From positions 22,057,964-22,121,963 of the forward strand of contig NC_081149.1 in assembly GCF_958295425.1 (NCBI RefSeq): DNA of 64,000 nt, in the 5' to 3' direction. The notes beneath the pieces were generated by a model that was not told the origin of the DNA, searched no databases, and saw only the letters and a program-made list of their open reading frames with translations. The position numbers and the translations under genes are program-made. This DNA is from Solea solea. Its lineage: Eukaryota > Chordata > Actinopteri > Pleuronectiformes > Soleidae. Within the stretch, counting starts at the first letter, position 1. Every line of letters begins with the position of its first letter. This document shows, in pieces, positions 12,544-23,544 of the stretch.

Positions 12544-13423
12544 TGTATGTATATAACCCTAACCCCATACATGTATGTAAACAGGATGCAGAATCTCTAT
12601 AAGAGCGCCACTCATGAACCTGTGAATTTCAGGTTTGTCCTGTAGCTGATGTCAAGGTGTGTCACACTATTATTAAAAGAGGGAGAGTGTGTCTGATGAG
12701 GGAATTACCGTCTATCTTTCTTTTATTTATCACTGAAGAACTTATACATTTACGAAGGAGTTTCTCATCCCACACAGCAGAGACATCACTGGTCACATAC
12801 TCTGCAGAAAACTACTTGAATACGACTGAGTACGTTCCATTAAACCCGCCCTTTTTTTTTCTCTAAGAAACGTGTGATAAAATAAGTTATTTATCTTTAT
12901 GCTTTTAATGTTGCTTTTCTTTTGTTGTTGTTGTTTTTTTTATATGTTGCACAGTCAAATAAAAATCATCATTTTTTTTCAGTTGCCTGTTGTTATTCTT
13001 TGTCCTCACCTTTCCTGCACTTCCTCTTAGGAGTTAATCCCACCCTCTTGCACACCATAATAAACAGTATCCAGCGTTGTGATCTTATTCACCTCACAGA
13101 CGGCAGCCGTGGAGAATCTTCAGAGGGAGAATGTACTTTTACACATTTGGAAAAGGCCTAACAAACAATGGTAGGTATTTGAAATGATGCATTTTATCAT
13201 CATATCATTTTAATTGAGTGTAGAGTTTTTTAAACTTCATAGCACACAGAAAGACACTCATCTATTTGCACAGCTTTGTATCGTGTGTTATTATTTCTGC
13301 TGCTTGCTTGTTAACATTCAACTGAAGTGTGATCATTTCCAGGTTTGAGTGTTTAAAAAACAACAACAACTGCAACCAAGCTGTTGGGAGCAAACAGCGT
13401 CAGGTGTGAAGATTATCCTGAGA
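12437..13423 (+). other. pik3r5 3'UTR and pik3r5-pik3r6 spacer
   Basis: Directly after the p101 stop lies a (TA)n-rich block (12463-12541). A canonical AATAAA at 12958-12963 is the likely polyadenylation signal, giving a 3'UTR of roughly 0.5 kb. The remaining ~450 bp up to the pik3r6 start hold its promoter or 5'UTR. I see no distinct motif there. Only about 1 kb separates the two stop/start codons. Confidence 0.6.
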
Positions 13424-16400
13424 ATGGTTGATCTCACAGGTGAGTGTTTGGATGGATACATGCATGTTTTCCTTTCCTCTTCAGATACTTGGAATCGCTG
13501 TGGTATGAAAACGAGTTCAGCTTGTTAAAGGCAGGAACAGTAGAGTGTGTGATGTTTCACCTTTGTCTTCTTTCAGCTGATGTCTGTCTGTCGGCGGCGC
13601 AGTCCAGCCTGAGCGATGACGTCCAGACTCTTCTCAAAGAGATGAACAGCCGCTGTACCTCGCAGAAAGGTAGAGAGCAACAACTGAGCCAATATGAGTC
13701 ACAACAGACCAGAGAAATGGAACTGACAACATGAATAAACAACAAGATAAATCACCCAACCCTAAAACACATGAAGCAGGAAAAAAAACAAAAGAACTCA
13801 AAATAACAAAGTCATCTCACTGACGATTAGTCACCCACAAGGAAACACTGCAGAATAAATATTAAACAATACATATTTAATTAGTTATATAAGAAAATAC
13901 AGTCATGAGCAGACTAAAGGTGGTAAAATATGTTGAGTAGTAAAATAAAAAGTAAAAGGTATAATATACAAAGAATATATATATATATATAATTTCCGGA
14001 CAATTCCAACAGTATTATATATAGACGTATATAACTGAAGTGTATAGGTTAAAATTTGGGGAAATACTTTGTTGGAACACATGTAGGAAACTATGTATGC
14101 AGTTTTAAAATACCAAATTATTCAAGAAAAAAACAAACCACATTCTACAGGATAAAGCTGTAGGTATTTAGTATGACCTTGAACAACAGCATGACCTTGA
14201 CTCTCTGGCATCAAAATGTATTTTGGCATGAAACGCGTAAAATGTCAAAAACGTTTTGCATATATATATATTTAAATACCCTGTTGTGTGTGTTGTGTGG
14301 GGTTTTATATAATGGAGACCACTTAGTTTAATTCATATAATATACATTTTTAACATTTTACCCATGGTAATTTGCCGTGGGAATAATACACAACTCCTTT
14401 TATGGGCATCCTGGGGGTGTGTGTTTGTAGGTCACATATTCAGGCTTTAAAAAAAGTGCTGTTTTTTTTCATCTTCTTATGTGTTGTTGAGTCCCAGTGC
14501 TTGAGTTATGATTCATTTGATATCACATTTTTAGTCGTGATATAAAGTAGCAATAATTGTGCAGAAGTGACAAAATTAGACTGTTTTTCTTTTCTTTTTG
14601 TTCATAAAAACGAGCCAAGTGAACTTTGAACTGTGACTTATTTCCAAATTTCACAAATTCAGTCCGATTTTAAACATTGTGAATACTTTGGGCTCAGTCG
14701 TGTTTATATAGTTGGTGAAAATTAAAAAAAAATTTTCATCAGATTGTCTACGTTGTGCTGAATAAAAGGATACAAGACACTCTATATTGCACATCTTATA
14801 TCCTCTGTATACACTGTAGGTTTTAACGTAGTAATGTTCTAAGGATTCAAATCTATTTGATATACTTCCAAAGCTAACCCACTGTGTTATAAATAATTAT
14901 GAGGCTTTAAACATTAAACGATCTGTGCTCTGCAGGATGGTCCAGATGGAATCTGGAGAAGAAGGTGGAGGTGGATCCGTCCAGCAGCGTCTCACTGATC
15001 CGTGTGTTGGTCAAAGAGCTGGGGAAGAAACTGAAAAAGGTTGGCATACGTATATGTTACAGGCCTATTATTCTAAAGTCTCCTTCAGTCTTTGTATATA
15101 CATTAAAAAGCTTTATTCAATTGAAAATAATGTTAATATAACTTCTTTGTCCACTTTTCTTTGCGATACAGATCCATAAAACCCATCAGCACATGCACGT
15201 CATCCCTATTCTGCACACTCTCTACTACGTCGTCATTCAGGTGAGATCTAGTCTGCACTGTAAAGATGAATGAATCCTTTTTAGTATTTTGTGTTTTACT
15301 GATTTTAATTTGAATCTCCCAGTCAGTTACCATCATTCCTGCCAACCTTTACCAGAGAGTGTGTGAGTGTCTGTTGAAACTGTTGATATTACCGTTACCT
15401 TACTCTGCTGTGGCCCTGAGCACTCTGCGCAGCATTAGGATGGAAATGACCACACCAGGTATGAGCTTTATATATATATTATATACTCTCTATACATCAG
15501 TCTTATTTAACTCTGGTAAAACCCAGCAATTCTTCCCCTCGACAGGCTCTTTATACACGAGGAGAGTCATTGCTGAGCAGAACCTGAGGAGTAAGCATTT
15601 CACCATGCAGGAAAAGTGAGTAGTGGTGTCTGTTTGTACATGAGTAAATAAAACATGGGAAAGAACAGTTTTATTTGAGTGTCGTGGTTTTCCTTCAGGG
15701 TGTTTGTGCTCGCAGACCCTTCTGTTTTTTCTGCTCAGCTGGAAGCACAAGTGAGAGCCTCTTTGGAGGCGTCCAGCATGTTCAGGGACACGGCGACGAT
15801 GGAGAGAAATGTCCTCGTGCATGTGCTGCACAAGGGACTGGGGACGGACTGTCAGAGCTCCAGACTGACTCAAACTCTGGAGGTAAGCTTTAAGAATATA
15901 AAGCTGCTTTGAGTTTGAATCTCAGTGGGGGCAGAGCTTGTTCTGCATGTTAGACACGCCCCTTCTCTGTCTATTTTTAAAACATATCTTAAAAGACTCT
16001 TTTTTTTACGTGTTTTTTTATATTTTCTACAGTATTGTAGTATATGTTGGTTTTTTAGGTCTTGTGTTTCTATATTTCTCTGATGTACAGCACTTGTTTT
16101 TAAAGTGCTTTATGAATAAAGTTAGACATGGTCAAATGGCCCTTTGTTCCTGAATGACATACAAACACATGGTCATCCATTGACTCCACTGTCATTAATC
16201 ACTTGTCGTTCTGTTGACACTGGTTTTGCCAACTTCCTGATAAGAAAATAAGTCACTTTCCTTTTCCTGTTTTTTGCCTGAGCGTCCTGTCGCCATTTTA
16301 CCTCTTCATGACACCACATGTCTGTTGCTATGATACACAGGACTCACAGTGAATCGGGCGACCAATTAAAAGTCCCCATTTTCTATTGAATAGTAATGAA

Positions 16401-18326
16401 TGACACACAGATGCAGATGGATTTAATTTCCCCTTATACAAATCATGCAATCTTCATTAGTTCATTAGTAATCTGTCATTTTTCTGTTCAGTATCTGTTC
16501 AATACAGAACACGTCTTTTATCATTCAAATATTGAACAAATCCTTATTTTACAGAACCCTAGGTGACACTGGTTCCCCTCACATTTGAGGGGTTTCCATC
16601 CTTAATGTCCCTAAATTCTGGTGATCTGTAAACTCCTCCTTCACGGCAGTTACACCCACTAAACCCCTGCATTACCTCTTTATGTGTATTTTCAGGTGAT
16701 AGAAGACAAAATAGTTAAGACATATTTTGAGGAAGTGGTACAAGCTGTGGAGCAGAGTATCAGACATGGTGCAGGTGGTTATACGGCGTATCTGAACAAG
16801 CTACAGCACATACAGAGAGACGTCCTCACTGCCGACACCAACGGTGGGTGAACCTCTCTCAAATGATCAGTGATGTTGTTTTATCACGTTGTTTCTTACA
16901 CTTTAGCTTCCCGCTCTCTGCCCAGATTCAAACAAGACAGACAGTGGCTCCGTGTGCAGTAGGACAGTGTCCTATCCCGAGATCAAGTTCATCATGTGGA
17001 CAAATGAAGTGGATCTATGTAAGTATGAGAGACGCAGACAGCATTTAAACACATGTCAATGCTGCATTAAATGTATATTCCCTGAAGATAATCTGCTGGC
17101 AAACTTCACCCTGAGATCCTGCTCCAACTCCATGGACAAAGACGAGGACGACATGGGAAACTCGGAGGACGGTGAGGTCAGGAGACACCGGGAGGACAGC
17201 TGCGCCGAAGACACAAAGAGGCCTAGAAATTCCTCCCTGGCGATCTCACGCAGAAACGCCTACAGGAAAGGAAATTCAGCAGGTCGATTGAATCTAATGA
17301 CGGAAAACATCGACGGTTTTCCTGGAAGCTCTCCCGTCTTCATGGAGGACTGTAGGCGGCGCACGGCACGGGTGGTGGTGATGGGGGACAATCGTGTGCT
17401 GGGAAGACTCACCAAGGCTTACCACTCCATTCGGTAAGCAGCTGGTCTTTCACAGGTCGTTCCTGTTTCCTCCTAAAATACATGATTCTTGTGTATTTGA
17501 CAACAGAGACAGAGAGTCCAAACATCTTACTTTGACAAAGAGGCTCAACCTACAGCTGTACTACATCCCAGTCACAGATGTGGAGCCTCCTCTCAGTTCA
17601 CCTGTACGTCACACACAGCTGAGCCAAAGTCATGCCGATTTTCAAGACTCCACTTCATCACTTTGTATGTCCCTAACAGGACATCCCATGTCAGGACGCG
17701 GGTCGGTTGTCTCTCTCCTCTTTATTGGGACAAACGGATCCATGGTACAACAGCAACATCAACAGCCTGAGAGTGGCCATCGCCATGCAGAATGGACAGG
17801 TAAGCTTCGGTTCAGAGGAGACAAGACGTCTACAGTCACCCAAGGTTGTGATAGTTAACGAAAACTAACTGCAATTGGAGTCATTTTTTTAACGAGAGCC
17901 AGATTTGATGTGAAGATTTCTAACAGTAAACTTTACATGTTCATTTATAAGTGTACTGTTTTATAATCATTTAATTTACATTGTCACAGATATTGTTCTT
18001 AAATGGCAATGTAACCAAATCTAAGCCACTTAGGAGTGAAAAAATGAAAATAAACACACCTGGAGTCAAATAACATAATAGACTAAATCTGTCTCAGGAT
18101 TTTGAATCCAGGACTCCTAATGACTGAAGTTCCTTCCAGACCATAAATAATACTTTATAAAAGCAGAGCTGCGGACGTTAGACTTGCTTGATCTAAGTGA
18201 ATCAAACCTCTCGTCTTTTATTGGATTTATTGGGGTTTTTTGCTCATGTTTTTCCTCAGATTGAGCTCCCGAGACTCCTGACTCACAAACAATGTGATGT
18301 GTCTCATCAGGGTTATTTATTATCAA

Positions 18327-18357
<31 letters not shown>

Positions 18358-20346
18358 TATGTTGTAATAATGGCTTTCCTCTGCGATGTCTGTCTGCAGT
18401 GTAGTAATCACAGCGAGTCCACGGAGCAGAACCACTTCCTGTTGGACACCCTGTGTTACTACCTTCGCTGTGGGACGAAGCCAGTTAACCTGCCCCTATA
18501 TTCTGTCAAGGTACGGAGGTTGGGTTTTCATATGAAATACTTTTTTTTATCACATGGAGTACTCAAGTTAAGGTTTTGTGATATTTAATGAAGTGACCAT
18601 TAATTAACAGATTAATAAGTTTTTTGGTTTTTTTTTGGTGGTGCCTGGTGCCTGGTGCCTGGTGCCTGGTGCCTGGTGGCAGGGCCTGTTGCCTGTTGCC
18701 TGTTGCCTGTTGCCTGTTGCCTGGTGCCTGGTGCCTGGTGCCTGTTGCCTGGTGCCTGGTGCCTGGTGCCTGGTGCCTGGTGCCTGGTGGCAGGGCCTGG
18801 TGCCTGGTGCCTGGTGTCTGGTGTCTGGTGCCTGGTGCCTGGTGCCTGGTGCCTGGTGCCTGGTGCCTGGTGTCTGGTGTCTGGTGCCTGGTGCCTGGTG
18901 CCTGGTGCCTGGTGGCAGGGCCCGTTGCCGGGGCCTAGTGCGGTGGTGGAAGAGCACCTCTAAATTTTCTCTTTGCTCCATAGTCTCACACAGTTCACAA
19001 ACTCTCCTCTCAAAGGCACATGACTTTACAACCAACGAGCAGTCAAAGTTAGATCCAGACATTGTTGTAATAGAGACCAAAAACAGCTAAAAGTAGACTG
19101 AAAATCACAGGCAACAAAATCCCTCACAATGAAGGCAACAGTTGTATCACGTCTGCTACAGACCTACGTGTTGAAAGTGTGAGTGATTGTGAAAGAAGCT
19201 GGCGACACGTTGCTGTACGTCATTACTAAAGAGGCCAAAACAGATTAGGTTTAAAGCGTTTGACTGAAGCACAGAGCAGTGTACACTCTGATAGAAGCTG
19301 TCAATGATTGATTGTTACGTGTGTGTGTGTGTGTAGATGACCCGCTCCAGCTGTGATGTCACCTCTGTGGTGGAGGAGGTGTTTGTGTCTCAACTGGAGG
19401 CCGACATCCCAGAGTTTAGACACCTCAGAGAAAGATTTTCAAGTATGTCCCTTTAATGTCTTCCTGTCATTGTGTGCGTGTGTGTGTGTGTGTGTGGACA
19501 CTGACAACAGCACAGTTACATTCACTAAAGTGAGGTGTTGTCATTGACAGAAGAACCCTCTACACGCAGAAAGAACTCAACCGTGGTGGTGCATGGAGGA
19601 GTCATCACAGTCAAATATACAGAGGTCAATATTATTATTATTATTATTATTATTATTTCAGTATTATTTTTACTTATTTAAGTCATTTTTTATGTCTTTT
19701 TCAGACCTCATTGAGCAAAAGAAAAGTCGTGAGGGGAGAAGCGCCCATGTCGTGTGGCGTGGTTGTTACGTCAGAGCCTGCAGCCACAACAGCAGGTTGA
19801 CCTTTCGTATTGATTTGAGTTCATATTTAGAACTCAAAGCTTCCTGTCAATACTCTGAATATGTGAATAATACATTTTCACTTTGTCTAGGCGAGGATTA
19901 CCTAACTGTGCGTTTTGACAGGATGAACCCAGGCTGCAACACCGTAAGAAATGACTTACGTAATATTTACTCATGTACACTGCAATGCTTTCTAAACCTT
20001 CTCTGGTTTGCTTGTAGAAAATTAAAAGCCAAAACATCAGCATCAGGACCATGGAGCATCGAAGCCTCTCTGTGTGCCTGGACAAAGACTCTCGAAGGAC
20101 GTACACGGATGTCCAAAAGTGAGTCCCCACCCCACAGTATTGTTTTCCTACTGTATTCCACATGAATCCAGGTATTAAACTGTGACAACGTTGCTTTGCA
20201 GAGTAGAAATCTCCCCGTGCTTGGACCCAGGATGCAGCATCCGCTCCATGTTCACCATCAGCAGCGAGCGAGCGCTGCCACTGAGCAAGTACCTGAACAA
20301 AGTGCTGTCGCTGCCAATCAACACCTTCACTGGTGTGACGCTCTGA
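13424..20346 (+). CDS. pik3r6: Phosphoinositide 3-kinase regulatory subunit 6 (p84/p87)
   Basis: Alternative adaptor of PI3K-gamma, replacing p101. Model: 13424-13439, 13577-13669, 14936-15039, 15172-15240, 15323-15458, 15546-15615, 15699-15882, 16696-16843, 16926-17018, 17088-17433, 17507-17603, 17680-17799, 18400-18510, 19337-19442, 19551-19624, 19705-19795, 19891-19943, 20018-20118 and 20202-20346. It totals 2157 nt, 718 residues (human about 754). Family matches: YTRRVIAEQNLRSKHFTMQEKVFV, EIKFIMWTNEVDLY, ARVVVMGDNRVLGRLTKAYHSI, LQLYYIPVTDVEPP, TDPWYNSNINSL, LSVCLDKDSRRTY and SLPINTFTGVTL at the end. The 16-nt first coding exon (MVDLT) is the least certain part. The 69-nt intron 17019-17087 has a strong donor (gtaagtatg) but is open in frame, so retention would add 23 residues. 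The likely poly(A) region is AATAAA-rich at 20800-20818. Confidence 0.92.
14527..14850 (-). repeat. Dispersed repeat copy 2 (pik3r6 intron 2), inverted relative to copy 1
   Basis: Reverse-complement match to 7206-7483 over most of its length, with small indels. It sits inside the long second intron (13670-14935). The two copies point in opposite directions, about 7 kb apart. Confidence 0.7.
18638..18922 (+). repeat. Heptamer minisatellite (GCCTGGT)n in pik3r6 intron 13
   Basis: About 285 bp of tandem 7-mers, GCCTGGT with variants GCCTGTT and GTCTGGT. The array is broken into blocks by the insert GGCAGGGCC at 18678-18686, 18789-18797 and 18914-18922. Because 7 is not a multiple of 3 and no unit yields a stop, all frames on both strands stay open (VPGAWCL or APGTRHQ repeats). 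Those apparent proteins are artefacts of the repeat, not genes. Confidence 0.97.
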
Positions 20347-21032
20347 GCGACATGATTCCATGATTTCATGATTTCATGTGTTAGCGCTTCATTTTCAGTG
20401 TTACTGACATCTTTGTATCGTTAACACAGAGTAGTCAGCTACGACGTACAGTATGTTTGAAAGAGTTAATTCCAAACTATCAGTAATGTGATTTTAACTT
20501 CTTTTTTTTTAAAGATTTAGTTGTTTTATATACCTTGGGAAGTAAAAGCAGGTCTTTGTTGTAGTGTATTCAAAAAGGAACCTATAGAAAATGTATAAAA
20601 GGCCATAAAACTTTTTAACAAAAACATACAAGTCTTATAAAAGAGTGCAGCTATTTACAAAATGTGACAGGAAACACTTCAGAATGAGATTTTTCACTTG
20701 TTTGTGGTGTATTATTGTGTTTCTAAACAGGTTTGAATGACTTTATCGTTGTTGTTAGTTAGTGTTGTTAGAACTTGTCGCCTACTTTCACATTTTGATT
20801 AAAAAATAAAAATAAAAAATGCTTTCCAGTGTTTCTTATTTTTGTTACATGACAGGTTACAGTGACATTGTCGTTAGTACATGGTGACCTCATGAGCTTT
20901 GCACTGTGCACACTTCTAATGAGTCACATGGTGATTTAAACCTGGGCTTTGAACATACATGATGGCTGAGTTCCTTTTAACTCTCCTGACATACATGAAC
21001 TGTATGGAGGACTAAAAGGGACAAAATCCAAC

Positions 21033-21190
21033 AAATAAATACACCATTAAATCATTCATTAAATGTGTCATTAAATAATGAAATGTGTCATTCAATACAT
21101 TTAATTAATTAAAGACACATTTCATTATTTAATGACACATTTCATTATTTAATGACACATTTAATGAATGATTTAATGGTGTATTTATTT
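21033..21190. repeat. 60-bp perfect inverted repeat (hairpin or palindromic MITE-like)
   Basis: The left arm 21033-21092 and right arm 21131-21190 are exact reverse complements over 60 bases, with a 38-nt spacer. The arms are built from smaller direct repeats of AATGTGTCATTAAATAATGA type. The flanks are AT-rich, and I could not define a clean target-site duplication. Confidence 0.95.
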
Positions 21191-21294
21191 ATTTGACATA
21201 CACATTTTGGCAGGTATTAAAAAACTGTTTTGGGAAAAAAGTCATCTGCGATGTAATTTTTTTATCGATGAATATGTGGACATGCTCTTTGTTG

Positions 21295-21555
21295 TTGTTG
21301 TTTTTTATAATACTATACTTAAGTCTTAAAGTATATGACATTTACTGTATTTAAGAAATGTTCTGATATAAGATGAGTGAGGAGTTAGCATTGAGCCATG
21401 GTGGCTGATTTTATTTGAGTAACAAAGATAGTTAGAGGAAATGTAGTGGAGTAAAAGTACACAATTTATTTCAGAAATGTAAAAGTAAAGTATGTGCATT
21501 TTGTACTTCAGTACAGTAACAAAGTATGTGTAGTTTGTTAGACTACAACAACAAT
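21295..21555 (-). repeat. Dispersed 'AACAAAGTA / TACTTAAGT' repeat, reverse copy
   Basis: Its reverse complement shares landmarks with 31570-31990. Examples are CTACATTTCCTCTAACTATC followed by (T/G)TGTTAC, ACTTTTACTCCACT versus ACTTTTACTGCACT, and GTACAGTAAATGTCAT. This sequence type is widespread in fish genomes. The class is not certain, but it is probably a non-autonomous DNA transposon. Confidence 0.65.
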
Positions 21556-21599
21556 GTTTTTTTGGTCGCATGCTATTGAAAACACGCTTTTTAAATACT

Positions 21600-21866
21600 C
21601 CTCGGATTGAACTCTCATGTCATGCCATGGCCCTGGTGCACCAAGCCATCCGCGTCGCTAGGAGGCGCTGCAGTCACGAAAACCGCTTCAGGTGTAAACC
21701 TGTGTAAAGCACCTACAGTCAAATGCGTTGACGTCCTCACTGCGACAGTTGTTCCTACGCTTTCAAACGTCAAAAAGTTCACATTTTGGACGCAGCGCAT
21801 AATTTAAAGATGAGAAATGGACCGTGAAAGCGTCTAAGGATCTTTGTAGCGACAGAAGATAAAAGG
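21600..21866 (+). other. Possible non-coding first exon of mfsd6l
   Basis: A relatively GC-rich block ends in AAAAG|gtaaacg, an acceptable donor. A matching acceptor (pyrimidine tract then cctctcag) ends at 23512, 32 nt upstream of the mfsd6l ATG. This is an inference from splice signals only. Confidence 0.3.
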
Positions 21867-23544
21867 TAAACGTCTAAAGTTGTTTTTATTATCATAGAAA
21901 GTTGAAAGACGTGGCGTGGACTTTTCTAGCCCTCGCATCCTGCAGTGACAGGTGGTTCATCCAGCCTGACAGGTGTTCCTGCTTTATCTGCTATAAAAAC
22001 GACACTGGGCTTCTTATATTTACTTTAAAGTTAGCTTTTATGGTCTTCCTATGTTTGTGACATATGTGATAAGTTTATCTGATAGTTATTTTGTCCACTG
22101 AGGCCACAGGCTGTGTTTTAGGAGCACTTTCAGTGAAAAAAATAAATAAAAAAAACGCACACAGGATTAAAGAGCTGTGTAAACAGGATACACTGTGAGT
22201 CAAACACAACATCTGACACTATCACACCTGTTTCTATTGTATTTCACCACTAAGACATGTGTTTACCATATGTATGGATAGATTGATAGATGTTTATTAT
22301 AAACAATCATGTTCAACATGTGCAATGACAACACATTTACATTTACATCTCCTCACATGTTATATATATATATATATATATAAACTTATTTGTACCCACC
22401 CCCATTTCTATTACACACAACTCAATTTACTTTATCCCATCACCAAATATTTACTTATTTATTAAGTATTTTTAATACAACACAAGAATATGTCTGGCTT
22501 TTTAAACACGACCAATTCCATTAGTGTCCTGGATTAAGCTGCTGTTCTTCATTGTATATTCTTTTTAAATGATTTATGTTTTTACTCTGCTTTAATTCAT
22601 CTGTTAGGCTGTTGCATAATTTCACCTCTGAGATTGAAACACACATATTTTTATAAAGTTCAAACGGTTAAAAAAAAGTTAAAACAATGTCTTTATTTTG
22701 TTATTTCTTGCTTTGGATATTATTTGTGCTCTTTTAAACATTTTAGAGCTTGTATGAAGCCCTAAAGTAATGATGAAATAAATATAAATTCAGACTTTTA
22801 ATTAAAGGTGTATTCATCTTATGACAGTATGAAGATATCATTGAAATATATTGATAGATAGATACTGTGGTACGTTTTCTCGTCACTTTGTCATATATTA
22901 AAGATTACAGTGCTGGACAGTAGGGCCAAAGATATTATCCTGGTAAAGAAAATTACAAATGAAATCAAACGATGTTGATAGTTATTGCAATGAACTGAGC
23001 ACTGAGTTATTATGTTTTTGGACCATAGTTTAGCTTTTGGACTGGTTTGGCTTTCAGCAGCGTAAATTGTAAAAGTGTAAAATAAAAAATAAAAATAAAT
23101 GATAAGATGTTGGTGACGATGTGGGAAACTGTGTGGCCACAACTTATAAACATTATACATTGAAACATAGCTCAGCCCTGAGTGATAATCAAATATTTTT
23201 AGTTTTAAACCTTTGGTCATTCAAAGCAGAATGTTTAAAAACCTTACTTTGTGCTTGTGAAAGTTGCATTGTCATTCTTTTACTGTTTTCATTTCATTTC
23301 ATCGCCCAATTAATCAACACAAAAACAATGGGACCATTGAAATAATCAGTCTAAGTAAAAACCTTGTCACTGCAAACTCTGACCTGTGAGGTATATACTA
23401 TACTTTATTACTAGGGAGGACACAACAACAATAATAATAACTTATTAGAATGCATGTATTAACTTGTCCCTCTCTGTCTCTCTGTCTTTGTTGCTCCATG
23501 TGAAGCCTCTCAGCAGAGACTGTGGTCTGCCCAGCAGGACAATC

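Larger units (their letters stand above)
20347..23544. other. pik3r6 3' end and intergenic region up to mfsd6l
   Basis: No supported coding gene. Contents: pik3r6 3'UTR with AATAAA-type signals near 20800-20818; a 60-bp perfect inverted repeat (21033-21190); a dispersed repeat (21295-21555); a possible non-coding first exon of mfsd6l ending at 21866; and a (TA)n run near 22361-22381. The rest is AT-rich sequence in which I recognise nothing. Confidence 0.6.

Noticed and set aside
12463..12597. Frame encoding [14 protein letters not shown] after the pik3r5 stop codon
   Set aside because: It is a (TA)n/(GTAT)n low-complexity artefact in the 3'UTR.
18604..19090. Long open frames on both strands encoding VPGAWCL or APGTRHQ repeats (up to 158 residues)
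   Set aside because: They are a by-product of a 7-bp tandem repeat without stop codons, lying inside an intron. They have no homologous domain and no start context.
23464..23544. Extended N-terminus for mfsd6l (27 extra residues from 23464)
   Set aside because: The extra residues have no family counterpart. A probable splice acceptor ends at 23512, and the Met at 23545 fits the known N-terminus.
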